From Confluentibacter flavum (GTDB taxonomy: Bacteria > Bacteroidota > Bacteroidia > Flavobacteriales > Flavobacteriaceae), in the NCBI RefSeq assembly GCF_002843175.1, contig NZ_PJEO01000051.1, forward strand, positions 62,001 through 126,000: a DNA stretch of 64,000 bases, written 5' to 3'. Positions 8,466 through 17,242 of this stretch are shown in pieces. The notes beneath the pieces are model-generated. The model worked only from the letters and a program-made list of their open reading frames with translations. It did no database searches and had not been told where the DNA came from. A program made the position numbers and the translations under genes. Within the stretch, counting starts at the first letter, position 1; each line of letters begins with the position of its first letter.

Positions 8466-8564
8466 ATGAAATCGCTAGGACTTGGTAAACCAAATACCAA
8501 TAAAAAAAAGCGATTGCATATGACCTTTGAAAAACAAATAATCATCACATATGAAAAATATTGA
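8466..8564 (+). CDS. Short upstream ORF overlapping the susC start
   Basis: A 32-codon frame beginning at ATG 8466, lysine-rich (N-T-N-K-K-K-R-L at about 10-17), and ending in TGA at 8562-8564, 14 bases inside susC. A hairpin (ATCGCT 8471-8476 with AGCGAT 8509-8514; inner TTGGT/ACCAA) lies within it. Overlap with the next start is the layout of translational coupling or of a leader peptide. Whether it is translated is unknown. Confidence 0.35.
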   Translation: MKSLGLGKPNTNKKKRLHMTFEKQIIITYEKY

Positions 8565-11500
8565 TAAGACCATCTACAGGAATAGCCTATTCCTTGTTTT
8601 TTACTTGTTGACTGTCCCAAGTCATGCTACTACCTTAAGCCCTTTAATTTTTCATGCAAATTCTCTGCCAAGTGTGGCGGTACAGCAATCCGAAGTCCAT
8701 GGCACCATCACCGATACCCAAGGCTTGCCCTTGGCTGGGGTTGCCATCAGTGTGAAAGGCACCCAAAAAGGAACGGTATCGGATTTTAATGGGTTTTACA
8801 CCATTAAAGTGGATGCCAATGAAACACTCGTTTTTTCCTTTATAGGCTTTAAAACCCATGAAATTGCTGTTCAGGGACGAAACGAACTGAACTTGGTTTT
8901 GGAAACCGATATCACGGCACTAAGCACCGTGGAAATCAATGCGGGGTACTATACCGTTAACGACCGGGAGCGTACTGGAAATATTTCAAGGATAACCGCA
9001 AAGGAAATCGAAACCCAACCAGTTGCCAATCCACTATCAGCATTACAAGGCCGCATGCCTGGAGTATACATCCAACAACGGTCTGGAGTTCCAGGAGGAG
9101 GTTTTATCGTCCGAATTCGAGGACAGAATAGCATCACCAAGGGAAATGATCCCTTATATATAGTTGATGGCGTTCCCTTTATATCCAGCACACTGGCTTC
9201 TTTAGGCACGGAAATCGTCTCCAATGCCAATCCGTTAAGTAGCATCAACCCCTCTGATATTGAAAGTGTTGAGGTTTTAAAAGATGCCGATGCAACAGCC
9301 ATTTATGGGTCACGCGGTGCCAATGGTGTCGTGCTCATTACAACCAAACGAGGAAAAGTGGGGAAAACAGAGGTTTCTTTTGATTTTCAATCTGGAGTTG
9401 GGTCCGTAGCAAATAGGATGGATCTATTAAATACATCACAATATTTAGAAATGAGACAAGAGGCCTTTATTAATGATGGTGTAACGCCTACAGCCACCAA
9501 TGCGCCCGATTTGTTGGTTTGGAACCAACAACGTTATACCGATTGGCAAGACACACTCATTGGAGGGACTTCCTATATATCAGATGCACAAGTTAAAGTA
9601 TCTGGTGGTAGCGAGCATACCCAATTCCTTGCAGGAGCCAGTGCTTATAAAGAGACTACTGTAATTCCTGGGGATTTTGATTATAAGCGTTTTTCATTCA
9701 ATTCGGCTATGAACCATCGATCAGAGAATGATCGCTTTACGGCTGCTGTAAATATAATGTATGCTATGGAGGATAGTGGGCTTCCTAACGTCGATCTTAC
9801 CTATTCAGCATTGACTTTGCCACCCAATACCCCTGAATTATTGGATGACAATGGCGACTTGGTATTTTTTAGGGATATTACTAATCCGTTGATATACACC
9901 AAGCGACAATATGAGGCACAGAATACGAATTTTATTGCCAATGCTCAATTCGCCTATCAAATTTTTGATGGATTAAAGTTGGGCACCAGTATAGGGTACA
10001 ATAACATGCACCGGGATGAAATAGCAATAAGACCAAGTAGTTCGAGAAATCCGGCATCCACATCTCCGCAATCATCCGATTTTGCAGATACTAAAGTAAG
10101 TTCATGGATTATGGAACCCCAATTGGAATATCAGAAAACATGGGGAGATCTGTCCCTAAAGACCTTGGTTGGGGCAACGATACAGCAAAATAATCAAAGT
10201 TCCAAAACACTCAGTGGGTCTGGATATAGTAATGATGCACTCATGGAGGATCTTGCCGCAGCAGCCTCAGTCACTGTTTTACGCTCGAGCCAATCAGAGT
10301 ATAAGTATCAGGCGGTATATGGAAGGCTCAATCTAGGATTCAAAGAGCGTTACTATGTCAACCTAACGGGAAGAAGGGATGGTAGTAGTCGCTTTGGTCC
10401 AGAAAACCGCTTCGCTAACTTTGGAGCAGTGGGACTGGCCTGGATAGTTTCTGAAGAACCCATTTTTGAAGCAAAGCGTGTTTTTAGTTATGGGAAAGTG
10501 CGCGCTAGTTATGGTACTACAGGAAATGACCAAATAGGGGATTATGGCTATTTGGATACTTACTCACCAACAAGTTATGCGTATCAGGGCGTGTCAGGAC
10601 TTTATCCTACCCGGCTTTATAATTCCGATTTTGGTTGGGAGCGCAACAAGAAGTTTGAGACTGCCATGGATTTAGGTTTTTTCAGGGATCGTTTAATGTT
10701 GTCTCTTGTGTATTATAATAATAGGTCTGATAACCAATTAATAGGCTTGCCTTTACCGTTAAGCACAGGATTTTCAAACATTCAATCCAATTTAAATGCC
10801 ACCGTTGAAAATAGTGGTTGGGAGTTTAATTTGGAAACCATTAATATAAATACGGAACACTTTACTTGGAAATCAAGCCTTAACCTAAGCATTCCTAAAA
10901 CCAAACTTGTTAGGTACCCTGATCTAGAAACCTCTGTGCATGCCAATAGGTATCGTGTCGGTCAAAGTTTGTTTGTGGTACCTGCGTTTCATAGTACCGG
11001 CGTAAATCCAGATACGGGCATTTATGGGTTTGAAGATGTTGATATGGATGGTGCCATCTCCATTCCTAATGATTATCAATTTCTACAAGATATAAGACCA
11101 GAATTTTATGGAGGGTTTTTGAACAGCATTCGTTATAAACGCCTTACTCTGGATTGTCTATTACAGTTTAACAAGGAATTAGGCCTAAACTACTTGAACA
11201 TGTTTTTTTATGCACCGGGGAATATAAGCAATCAATCCGCAGAAGTACTGGACCGTTGGCAAGAGCCTGGAGATGTGGCAGCCTTTCAAAAATTCACACA
11301 AGGTTTTAACCAGGCGAGAACCGCTTACACCAATACAAATTTTGCGGATAACTTTTATCAGGACATTTTTTATATCCGTATTAAAAATGTAAATCTATCG
11401 TATAGCATTCCTACGGAACGTCTGCCATTCACTTCAGCTAGACTCTATATTCAAGGACAAAACCTTTTTACCATTACGGACTATAAAGGACTGGATCCTG

Positions 11501-11565
11501 AAGGAGGGGTGCGTTCTTTACCACCGTTACGTGTTATAAGTCTTGGACTTCAATGTTCATTTTAA
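8551..11565 (+). CDS. SusC/RagA-family TonB-linked outer-membrane transporter
   Basis: A 1004-residue outer-membrane importer. It has an N-terminal signal region (about 1-27), a CarboxypepD_reg-like beta-sandwich at about 48-125 beginning V-H-G-T-I-T-D, a plug domain at about 145-265 with the RagA signature around D-A-T-A-I-Y-G-S-R-G-A-N-G-V, then a TonB-type beta-barrel ending in a C-terminal Phe as expected for barrel assembly. It takes up a ligand delivered by the SusD partner encoded 12 bases downstream. The nearby genes do not encode glycoside hydrolases, so a peptide ligand is more likely than a glycan. Regulation is probably by the two-component system at 16.6-19.3 kb. Confidence 0.95.
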   Translation: MKNIDKTIYRNSLFLVFYLLTVPSHATTLSPLIFHANSLPSVAVQQSEVHGTITDTQGLPLAGVAISVKGTQKGTVSDFNGFYTIKVDANETLVFSFIGFKTHEIAVQGRNELNLVLETDITALSTVEINAGYYTVNDRERTGNISRITAKEIETQPVANPLSALQGRMPGVYIQQRSGVPGGGFIVRIRGQNSITKGNDPLYIVDGVPFISSTLASLGTEIVSNANPLSSINPSDIESVEVLKDADATAIYGSRGANGVVLITTKRGKVGKTEVSFDFQSGVGSVANRMDLLNTSQYLEMRQEAFINDGVTPTATNAPDLLVWNQQRYTDWQDTLIGGTSYISDAQVKVSGGSEHTQFLAGASAYKETTVIPGDFDYKRFSFNSAMNHRSENDRFTAAVNIMYAMEDSGLPNVDLTYSALTLPPNTPELLDDNGDLVFFRDITNPLIYTKRQYEAQNTNFIANAQFAYQIFDGLKLGTSIGYNNMHRDEIAIRPSSSRNPASTSPQSSDFADTKVSSWIMEPQLEYQKTWGDLSLKTLVGATIQQNNQSSKTLSGSGYSNDALMEDLAAAASVTVLRSSQSEYKYQAVYGRLNLGFKERYYVNLTGRRDGSSRFGPENRFANFGAVGLAWIVSEEPIFEAKRVFSYGKVRASYGTTGNDQIGDYGYLDTYSPTSYAYQGVSGLYPTRLYNSDFGWERNKKFETAMDLGFFRDRLMLSLVYYNNRSDNQLIGLPLPLSTGFSNIQSNLNATVENSGWEFNLETININTEHFTWKSSLNLSIPKTKLVRYPDLETSVHANRYRVGQSLFVVPAFHSTGVNPDTGIYGFEDVDMDGAISIPNDYQFLQDIRPEFYGGFLNSIRYKRLTLDCLLQFNKELGLNYLNMFFYAPGNISNQSAEVLDRWQEPGDVAAFQKFTQGFNQARTAYTNTNFADNFYQDIFYIRIKNVNLSYSIPTERLPFTSARLYIQGQNLFTITDYKGLDPEGGVRSLPPLRVISLGLQCSF

Positions 11566-11577
11566 AAACCAGAAATC

Positions 11578-12996
11578 ATGATAATAAAATTAGATACAAG
11601 TTTAGTATTACCGAAGTTTAGATTATTTCAAAGTCATTTGACCTTGATTGGTCTCATGTTATTTTACCTAATTCAAGGATGTGATCAGTCTATAGAAGTG
11701 GATCCACCCAAAACCGAATTGGTTAGTACCACTGTTTTTGAGGATGACCGTACCGCAAAAGCGGTAATGGATGGTGTATACAGTAGAATGGTGGGTGGCC
11801 TTGGATATGCCAGTGGGTTTGCTAATAGCATTACCGTGAAAAATGGATTAGCCAGTGATGAGCTCGTCGCAAACGGAGCTCCAGATCCATTTTATAATAA
11901 CAACGTAGTCCCTAGTAATTCTGAGTTGGAGCGTTATTTTTGGGAAGAGCCGTATCAGTATATATACACGGTAAATAGTATTTTGGAAGGATTGGATTTT
12001 TCTACAGGGGTTTCGGCATCCTTGCGCGAACAATTGCAGGGCGAAGCACTTTTTATTCGCGCGTTCTGTTACTTCTATTTGGTTAATGACTTTGGTGATG
12101 TGCCACTTCATTTGGGTTCAGATTATGAGGCCAATGCCAAAGCATCTAGAAGTTCAGTAAACGAAGTTTATACGCAGATTATAAGTGACCTTAGCGCAGC
12201 GGAAACACTATTGGGTATAGATTTCGGTGTCTCTTCAGGTGAACGGATTCGTCCCAGTAGTTGGGCGGCCAAGGCCCTTTTGGCGAGGGTGTATCTTTAC
12301 ACCGAACAATGGGATTTAGCGGAGGTCAAAGCGACACAACTTATAGAGCATTCCACGTTATTTGAAGTACTTCCTAATGCCAATCAGGTGTTTTTAAAGA
12401 ATAGCAGTGAGGCTATTTGGCAGTTAATGCCAGTACGTCCTAATTTTAATACGATGGAAGGTTATAGATTTATAGCCACCCGTGCGCCAGTTTCCAGTGA
12501 AACGGTATCAGAAACCCTATTGAACAGTTTTGAAAGTGGTGATTTACGATATGCCAACTGGATAGGAAGTGTTAGTAATAGTTCTGGAATATGGTATTTT
12601 CCATATAAATATAAAATTCGATTATCGTCTTCACTAGCAGAATATTCCATGGTTCTTAGACTGGCCGAGCAATATTTAATTCGTGCGGAAGCTAGGACGC
12701 GTCTGAATAAGCTGTCAGGTGCCCTGGAGGATTTAAATACCATCAGGAATCGTTCTGGATTGTCCGATAGTGGGGCGGAAGGTAGCGAAGAAATTTTGCA
12801 AGCCATTTATAAAGAGCGCCAAGTAGAATTATTTGCGGAATGGGGACACCGCTGGTATGATTTAAAACGTACAGGGTTGGTCGATCAGGTATTGTCAAGT
12901 GTTAAATCCCAATGGAGGTATACGGCCAAATTATATCCCATTCCTATAAAAGAGGTCGATCGCAATCCGAATATAAGCCAAAATGAGGGCTATTAA
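11578..12996 (+). CDS. RagB/SusD-family ligand-binding lipoprotein
   Basis: A 472-residue surface lipoprotein partner of the upstream SusC. The lipobox L-I-Q-G-C puts the lipidated Cys at about 35. The TPR-like alpha-helical SusD fold is suggested by conserved patterns such as A-L-F-I-R-A-F-C-Y-F-Y-L-V-N-D-F-G-D-V-P and the C-terminal E-R-Q-V-E-L-F-A-E-W-G-H-R-W-Y-D-L-K-R. Length is near the lower end of the family. It forms an operon with susC (12 bases) and the TlpA-like gene (21 bases). Confidence 0.95.
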   Translation: MIIKLDTSLVLPKFRLFQSHLTLIGLMLFYLIQGCDQSIEVDPPKTELVSTTVFEDDRTAKAVMDGVYSRMVGGLGYASGFANSITVKNGLASDELVANGAPDPFYNNNVVPSNSELERYFWEEPYQYIYTVNSILEGLDFSTGVSASLREQLQGEALFIRAFCYFYLVNDFGDVPLHLGSDYEANAKASRSSVNEVYTQIISDLSAAETLLGIDFGVSSGERIRPSSWAAKALLARVYLYTEQWDLAEVKATQLIEHSTLFEVLPNANQVFLKNSSEAIWQLMPVRPNFNTMEGYRFIATRAPVSSETVSETLLNSFESGDLRYANWIGSVSNSSGIWYFPYKYKIRLSSSLAEYSMVLRLAEQYLIRAEARTRLNKLSGALEDLNTIRNRSGLSDSGAEGSEEILQAIYKERQVELFAEWGHRWYDLKRTGLVDQVLSSVKSQWRYTAKLYPIPIKEVDRNPNISQNEGY

Positions 12997-13017
12997 TCAA
13001 GCAACAAATAATAAAAA

Positions 13018-14532
13018 ATGAAAAAAGTGTTTATAATACAAATCACGATACTTGTTATTGGGTTTTGTTATGCCTGTAAGACCAATGAGGTGCCCAAAAA
13101 ACAATCCTACGTGACAATTAGTGGAACAATAAAGGGAAATGGCGGTGTTCGAGATAGTATCCGTATATTATTTGGTGGCCTTATTCCAGAGACCAAATTA
13201 TTCGGTACAAAGGATACTACCATTTATACGGGCTCCAATGGAACGTTTTTATTCAAATCCAAAGATATTAAGGAACCTACAAGGATTACCATAGGTTCTT
13301 ATAAAAAACGAGCAGGAGAGAAAAGTCAGCGATGGGGGGATGCCCTAAGAAATTTTCTTGTAGAGCCTGGGGATAATATCCACATAGAAATAGACGAGTC
13401 TAAGGAAGAGCATGTATACGAGTTTTCGGGAACTGGTTCAGAAAAGTTTAAGGTACAGTGGCAAAATTTTCAATCAGGTTATAAAGTGAATCGAAGGGAA
13501 ATCCAGAGGCGCTATGGTTATAAATTCGCAGCCTTAAGCAACAAGGTCCAAATTGCGGATTCACTGTCCAATATTCAAATTAGGGCGTTGGAAACCGTAA
13601 AGGATTCATTGTCAGATCGGGTATTTAAAATCATGAAAGCAGATATTTATGGGGAAAATGGCGTTTATTTAAAAACATTTGTTAGTAATATGCATGTCGA
13701 TACCTGTTCTACAAAGCAAATTCAACAGTATCGAAAGCTATTTGACGAAAGTTTAAATACAAACTTACCAAGTGATATCTTGGCTAGTTCCCCTTACTAC
13801 ATCATGTTTTTATCGAATATGGCTATTGCACAATTACAACTAGGGGATCCCGAAAATCCTGATTATCGGTATGAGCATATCCATGCAAAGGGATTTAGTG
13901 ATTTATGTCAAATTTGGCGAAACCAATATTCGGGAATGTTAAGGGAAAAATTATTGCTTTATAATTTACAAAGTTTAAATGTTCAGGATACTTACGGTAT
14001 TGAGGAATGCCTTCAAATGAGTTATGATTTAATAAAAACCCCAGAATTAAAAGCAATCATTGATACCATGTATGGTAGAAAAATACGAGGAGCCACCGCT
14101 TTTAATTTTAATCTACCTAATACGGAAGGAAATATGGTCAGATTATCCGATTTTAAAGGGAAGGTTGTTTATTTGGATATTTGGTTTACAGGTTGTTCAG
14201 GTTGCCTGTATTTGGCCAAAGAAGTGGATCATCAGGTGTATCCGCTGTTTAAAGATAACCCCGATGTGGTTTTTGTATCTATTTCGGGTGACAAATCCAA
14301 GGACCAATGGTTAAAAAGTGTTGAATCCGAGCGCTATGGACTCAAGGAATATGTGAACTTATATACAGGGGGCTTAGGGTTTAAGCATGATTTCACATTG
14401 TACTATGGGATTAAGGGTGGTCCTACAACCATGATTATTGATAGGGAAGGACGCATATACTCTTCGGCCCCACCAAAGCATGGAAAATCAAAGGAATTAG
14501 TGGCTTTAATAAATGAAGCTTTAGAACGTTAG
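13018..14532 (+). CDS. TlpA-family thiol-disulfide oxidoreductase lipoprotein
   Basis: A 504-residue periplasmic lipoprotein with lipobox Cys20 (C-Y-A-C). An N-terminal DUF4369-like region and a helical middle part precede a thioredoxin-fold domain at about 360-504, whose active site is C-S-G-C in T-G-C-S-G-C-L; the cis-Pro loop is G-G-P-T-T. Such proteins reduce or isomerise disulfides in the periplasm. As third gene of the susCD operon and close to a cysteine-rich peptide gene it could open the disulfides of an imported peptide. Its 3' end overlaps the convergent propeller-like gene by 4 bases. Confidence 0.9.
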   Translation: MKKVFIIQITILVIGFCYACKTNEVPKKQSYVTISGTIKGNGGVRDSIRILFGGLIPETKLFGTKDTTIYTGSNGTFLFKSKDIKEPTRITIGSYKKRAGEKSQRWGDALRNFLVEPGDNIHIEIDESKEEHVYEFSGTGSEKFKVQWQNFQSGYKVNRREIQRRYGYKFAALSNKVQIADSLSNIQIRALETVKDSLSDRVFKIMKADIYGENGVYLKTFVSNMHVDTCSTKQIQQYRKLFDESLNTNLPSDILASSPYYIMFLSNMAIAQLQLGDPENPDYRYEHIHAKGFSDLCQIWRNQYSGMLREKLLLYNLQSLNVQDTYGIEECLQMSYDLIKTPELKAIIDTMYGRKIRGATAFNFNLPNTEGNMVRLSDFKGKVVYLDIWFTGCSGCLYLAKEVDHQVYPLFKDNPDVVFVSISGDKSKDQWLKSVESERYGLKEYVNLYTGGLGFKHDFTLYYGIKGGPTTMIIDREGRIYSSAPPKHGKSKELVALINEALER

Positions 14533-15587
14533 TTTTTTGTAATACCCATATTAAATACAATGATACCCTGGTCATATAGAACGGCTAGGGTATTGTTGTA
14601 AAAAGCAAAATCTTTCATGACTAGTCCTTCATATGAAGGAATGTAAAAACTGTATTTATAGTCGCCGCTTTCCAGTTCGTAAATATCGATGACGGATTTG
14701 GAATGAAATCGGAGCTGGTCTTCATTTTTTGAAATGATGTTGGAGTTTATAAATAGCCACTGTCCTTGGCTGAAACTTTTTTTGTTGACGACATGGGGTG
14801 GAGCGGTCAGTATAATTTTTTCCATGCCATGTTCCTTTATGCTACTAACCTTTATTTGAGCTTGGAAATTAGGGTCAATAGTGTTTTCAGCATATAAAAA
14901 CTTTAGATTAGAATCAAAAATTAAAAATTCATTGCGATAACGATAGGTATATATGATGCGTTCAGCTTCCTTATTGTAAATAAGGTCTCCATCAACACAA
15001 AAAAAACCATCCACTTGCTTTTTTAAATTCATATTTGGAATGTGAAGGTTGTTGGAACCTTCCCTTAACAACGCCAAAACTTGTTGGGTCCGTTGCGTAT
15101 TAAAGGTTTTAACTATAAATAGGGAAGTCGAAAGAGGTAGGCAATCGGTAAAGGTAACACTGTCTATTTTTTTTCGAAACAAAACATTTTTTTCTAAGGA
15201 GCTTTCAAAAATATTTGGGGTCAGACCTTCCATAAGGTAAATATGATTCTCAAAAACACTGTTTTTTAATACTTTCCATGCGATGGGGAAGCTGTCCTTG
15301 ATCGAGAAGGAAGAAGTCAAGAATTCATTGTAATCCCATTGAAATGAACTAAGTTTTAAAGGTGTTGTAGCGTAACCAATATACAGTTTTGAGCTATCCA
15401 TTCCAGTGATGTAACCCCTATTTGTTTTTATATTTATAGTGTTTTTGTTGGCTAAAAAATGAGGTGGAAATCTTCGGATGAATGCACTCTCGTTTTTATG
15501 GTTAGTATGAGGTATTAAGTTCAGAATTAAAACAGGGAGCATACCTAGGATAAGGCATCCAACAATACGTAAAATTTTAGTTTTCAT
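14529..15587 (-). CDS. Membrane-anchored propeller-like protein of unknown function
   Basis: A 352-residue protein with one N-terminal membrane segment (about 8-26) and no lipobox, so probably anchored with its bulk in the periplasm. The remainder shows repeated short beta-strands of the kind seen in six-bladed propeller or BF3164-like proteins (for example near N-E-F-L-I-F-D-S and L-A-V-L-Y-D-Q-G-I-I-V-F). I do not recognise a named family with certainty. It follows the DUF6520 peptide gene on the same strand, separated by a strong hairpin, and probably shares its promoter with it at reduced level. Confidence 0.6.
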   Translation of the reverse strand: MKTKILRIVGCLILGMLPVLILNLIPHTNHKNESAFIRRFPPHFLANKNTINIKTNRGYITGMDSSKLYIGYATTPLKLSSFQWDYNEFLTSSFSIKDSFPIAWKVLKNSVFENHIYLMEGLTPNIFESSLEKNVLFRKKIDSVTFTDCLPLSTSLFIVKTFNTQRTQQVLALLREGSNNLHIPNMNLKKQVDGFFCVDGDLIYNKEAERIIYTYRYRNEFLIFDSNLKFLYAENTIDPNFQAQIKVSSIKEHGMEKIILTAPPHVVNKKSFSQGQWLFINSNIISKNEDQLRFHSKSVIDIYELESGDYKYSFYIPSYEGLVMKDFAFYNNTLAVLYDQGIIVFNMGITKN

Positions 15588-15601
15588 GGAAGAAGATGTA
15601 T

Positions 15602-15634
15602 AAGAAGGAACTGGGGAGAAACCAGTTCCTTCTT
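15602..15634. other. 13-bp perfect hairpin between peptide and propeller genes
   Basis: AAGAAGGAACTGG (15602-15614) and CCAGTTCCTTCTT (15622-15634) form a perfect 13-bp stem with a 7-base loop, 7 bases after the DUF6520 stop codon. There is no T-tract on the minus strand, so it is more likely an mRNA-stabilising or partially terminating structure that sets the ratio of peptide to downstream protein. Confidence 0.6.
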
Positions 15635-15641
15635 GTTTAAA

Positions 15642-15893
15642 TTATTCCAGACGGTATGTAGAAACCGTTACAGGAGTAGAGCACTCATTTGAGATATCCT
15701 CTTCATACACGATGAAATTACAAGATTCTCCTTGATTTGAAGGGCTGCAATCTGTTGCTACACATTCGGCACCATCTTTAGCATAGTACTGGTCTATACT
15801 ATCAGTGGAAGATACATTTTTACTGGCAAAAGCGGCCACTACGGCAAATAGAAAGGCAACGCTTGCAAACATGATTTTTTTTAATTTTTTCAT
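15642..15893 (-). CDS. DUF6520-family secreted peptide, four cysteines
   Basis: An 83-residue precursor with a basic start (M-K-K-L-K-K), a hydrophobic signal segment (about 7-24) and a mature part of about 60 residues holding Cys44, Cys49, Cys58 and Cys71, enough for two disulfides. The pattern fits DUF6520, a family of short exported Bacteroidota proteins with no established function. It lies between a MauE-like membrane protein gene upstream and a propeller-like protein gene downstream on the same strand. The company of thiol-redox proteins suggests a disulfide-matured peptide. Bacteriocin, signal peptide or structural lipoprotein-like roles are all possible. Confidence 0.7.
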   Translation of the reverse strand: MKKLKKIMFASVAFLFAVVAAFASKNVSSTDSIDQYYAKDGAECVATDCSPSNQGESCNFIVYEEDISNECSTPVTVSTYRLE

Positions 15894-15985
15894 GATATTA
15901 AAATATTAAAGTTAATCCTACTCTGTTAAAGGTTTTCGGTGCCCCTTGATCAACTGTACAATTGAAGTTTTTTATCTGTTTTTAT

Positions 15986-16417
15986 TTATGTTGAATTTAT
16001 TTTTTGTGGTACTATCAGTATACCCATGATGGCAAGGCACAAAAAAGCGACATTGAAGATCAAATGCTCCTGCCATCCCATGGTTTCCAAAATCCCTCCA
16101 CATGAGCACGGCACATAATCACTAAAATTTAGGATAGCAATAATGTACAAGGTAAAAAGACTCATCAGGCTTATGGCCCCATAAAGGGCTACCAACCGGT
16201 ATTTAGGAATCGCTAGTAATAGCGCTATCATCAGTTCTATTATGGGAATCACCCAAGCTATCCATCCGGCAAAAACAGTTAACAAGGGCGATTGACCAAG
16301 TTGAATTTTAAATACTTTAAAATCCAATAGTTTACTGATTGCAGCATAGGAAAACAGAAGGATAAACAGGAAACAAATGATCTCTATGAAGAGTATATGG
16401 TATGGGCGCACTGACAT
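15986..16417 (-). CDS. MauE/DoxX-family redox-associated membrane protein
   Basis: A 143-residue protein with four predicted membrane helices (about 9-30, 45-67, 73-95, 118-137) and the loop motif Y-V-P-C-S-C-G-G-I-L-E-T-M-G-W before the last helix. Cys-x-Cys in that position is characteristic of the MauE/DoxD-like group linked to periplasmic disulfide formation. It is the first gene of the operon with the cysteine-rich DUF6520 peptide, 92 bases apart, and so is the likely disulfide donor for it. A perfect inverted repeat lies 73 bases upstream. Confidence 0.8.
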   Translation of the reverse strand: MSVRPYHILFIEIICFLFILLFSYAAISKLLDFKVFKIQLGQSPLLTVFAGWIAWVIPIIELMIALLLAIPKYRLVALYGAISLMSLFTLYIIAILNFSDYVPCSCGGILETMGWQEHLIFNVAFLCLAIMGILIVPQKINST

Positions 16418-16489
16418 ATAAAGTAAAATATTAAGTTACGCCGGATGTTGTTTCAGGTTATAAAATTACAGGATACGTTTTAGGAAAGG

Positions 16490-16528
16490 GTAGACTATTT
16501 GAATACTTTTTTTATACAAATAGTCTAC
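16490..16528. promoter_or_regulatory. Perfect 12-bp inverted repeat, candidate operator of the MauE-peptide operon
   Basis: GTAGACTATTTG (16490-16501) and CAAATAGTCTAC (16517-16528) are perfect inverted copies 15 bases apart, in the 159-base gap between the response regulator and the MauE gene. A related half-site GAATAGCTTAC lies about 12 bases further on. No T-tract follows on the minus strand, so an operator (possibly for the adjacent NarL-type regulator) is more likely than a terminator. Confidence 0.5.
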
Positions 16529-16576
16529 TTTTTGGATTTTTGAATAGCTTACTTTTATAGGTTAAGGTTTAATTTT

Positions 16577-17242
16577 TTAAATAAAACCCTTGTCGCGTGC
16601 TTTCTCAAGCAAGGCTAAGGTTTCACCACCTTCCACATTAAAAACTTCTTTTAAATGTTGTTTGCGTTTAGCTATTGCCGCTCTAGACAATGACAGGATG
16701 TTGGCAATTTCATTTAAACTGGCACCTCTGGATAAATAGTACAATAGTTTTCTATCCGTTTTATCCAAAATAAAATCATTGCTGATAAATTGACGCATGG
16801 ATTGTATCACGGTTTTACTGTAATAAGGCGGATTATTCAAGATGCGGGAAATGGCCAATTCCAATTCTTTCGGTGTAAGATCATTTTTAATAAGAAAACC
16901 ATCAGGGCTGACATGTTCAATAATGCTATGGATGCGGTAGTTGTCATTAAAAGTGGTAATGATGACAATTTTAGTAGTTTGGCTTTGAGATCTGATTCGT
17001 GCCCCTAAATCTTCACCAGAGTATAAACCTTCATGTTCCATGGTTGGCATTTGCACATCCAAGAATACCACATCGTACCGTTTCTTTTCCAAGGTGTTTA
17101 AAGCCGAAAGAAAACTATGGGCAATATCTATATGAAAATGGATGTTGTTTTCCTGTTCAAAGGCTATAAAAGCATTTTCATAAGCATTGGTAATTAAGGG
17201 GTGGTCGTCAACCAATAAAATGCGGTATTGTTTTTTACTCAT
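16577..17242 (-). CDS. NarL/LuxR-type response regulator
   Basis: A 221-residue two-domain regulator. The receiver domain (about 5-130) has the acidic pair D12-D13 and phospho-acceptor Asp62 in V-F-L-D-V-Q-M-P. The C-terminal region (about 155-215) is a helix-turn-helix with L-N-E-I-A-N-I-L-S-L-S-R-A-A-I-A-K-R, somewhat divergent from classical LuxR. It overlaps the upstream kinase gene by 4 bases, so the two form a cognate pair. Likely targets are the adjacent MauE-peptide operon and susCD. Confidence 0.88.
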   Translation of the reverse strand: MSKKQYRILLVDDHPLITNAYENAFIAFEQENNIHFHIDIAHSFLSALNTLEKKRYDVVFLDVQMPTMEHEGLYSGEDLGARIRSQSQTTKIVIITTFNDNYRIHSIIEHVSPDGFLIKNDLTPKELELAISRILNNPPYYSKTVIQSMRQFISNDFILDKTDRKLLYYLSRGASLNEIANILSLSRAAIAKRKQHLKEVFNVEGGETLALLEKARDKGFI

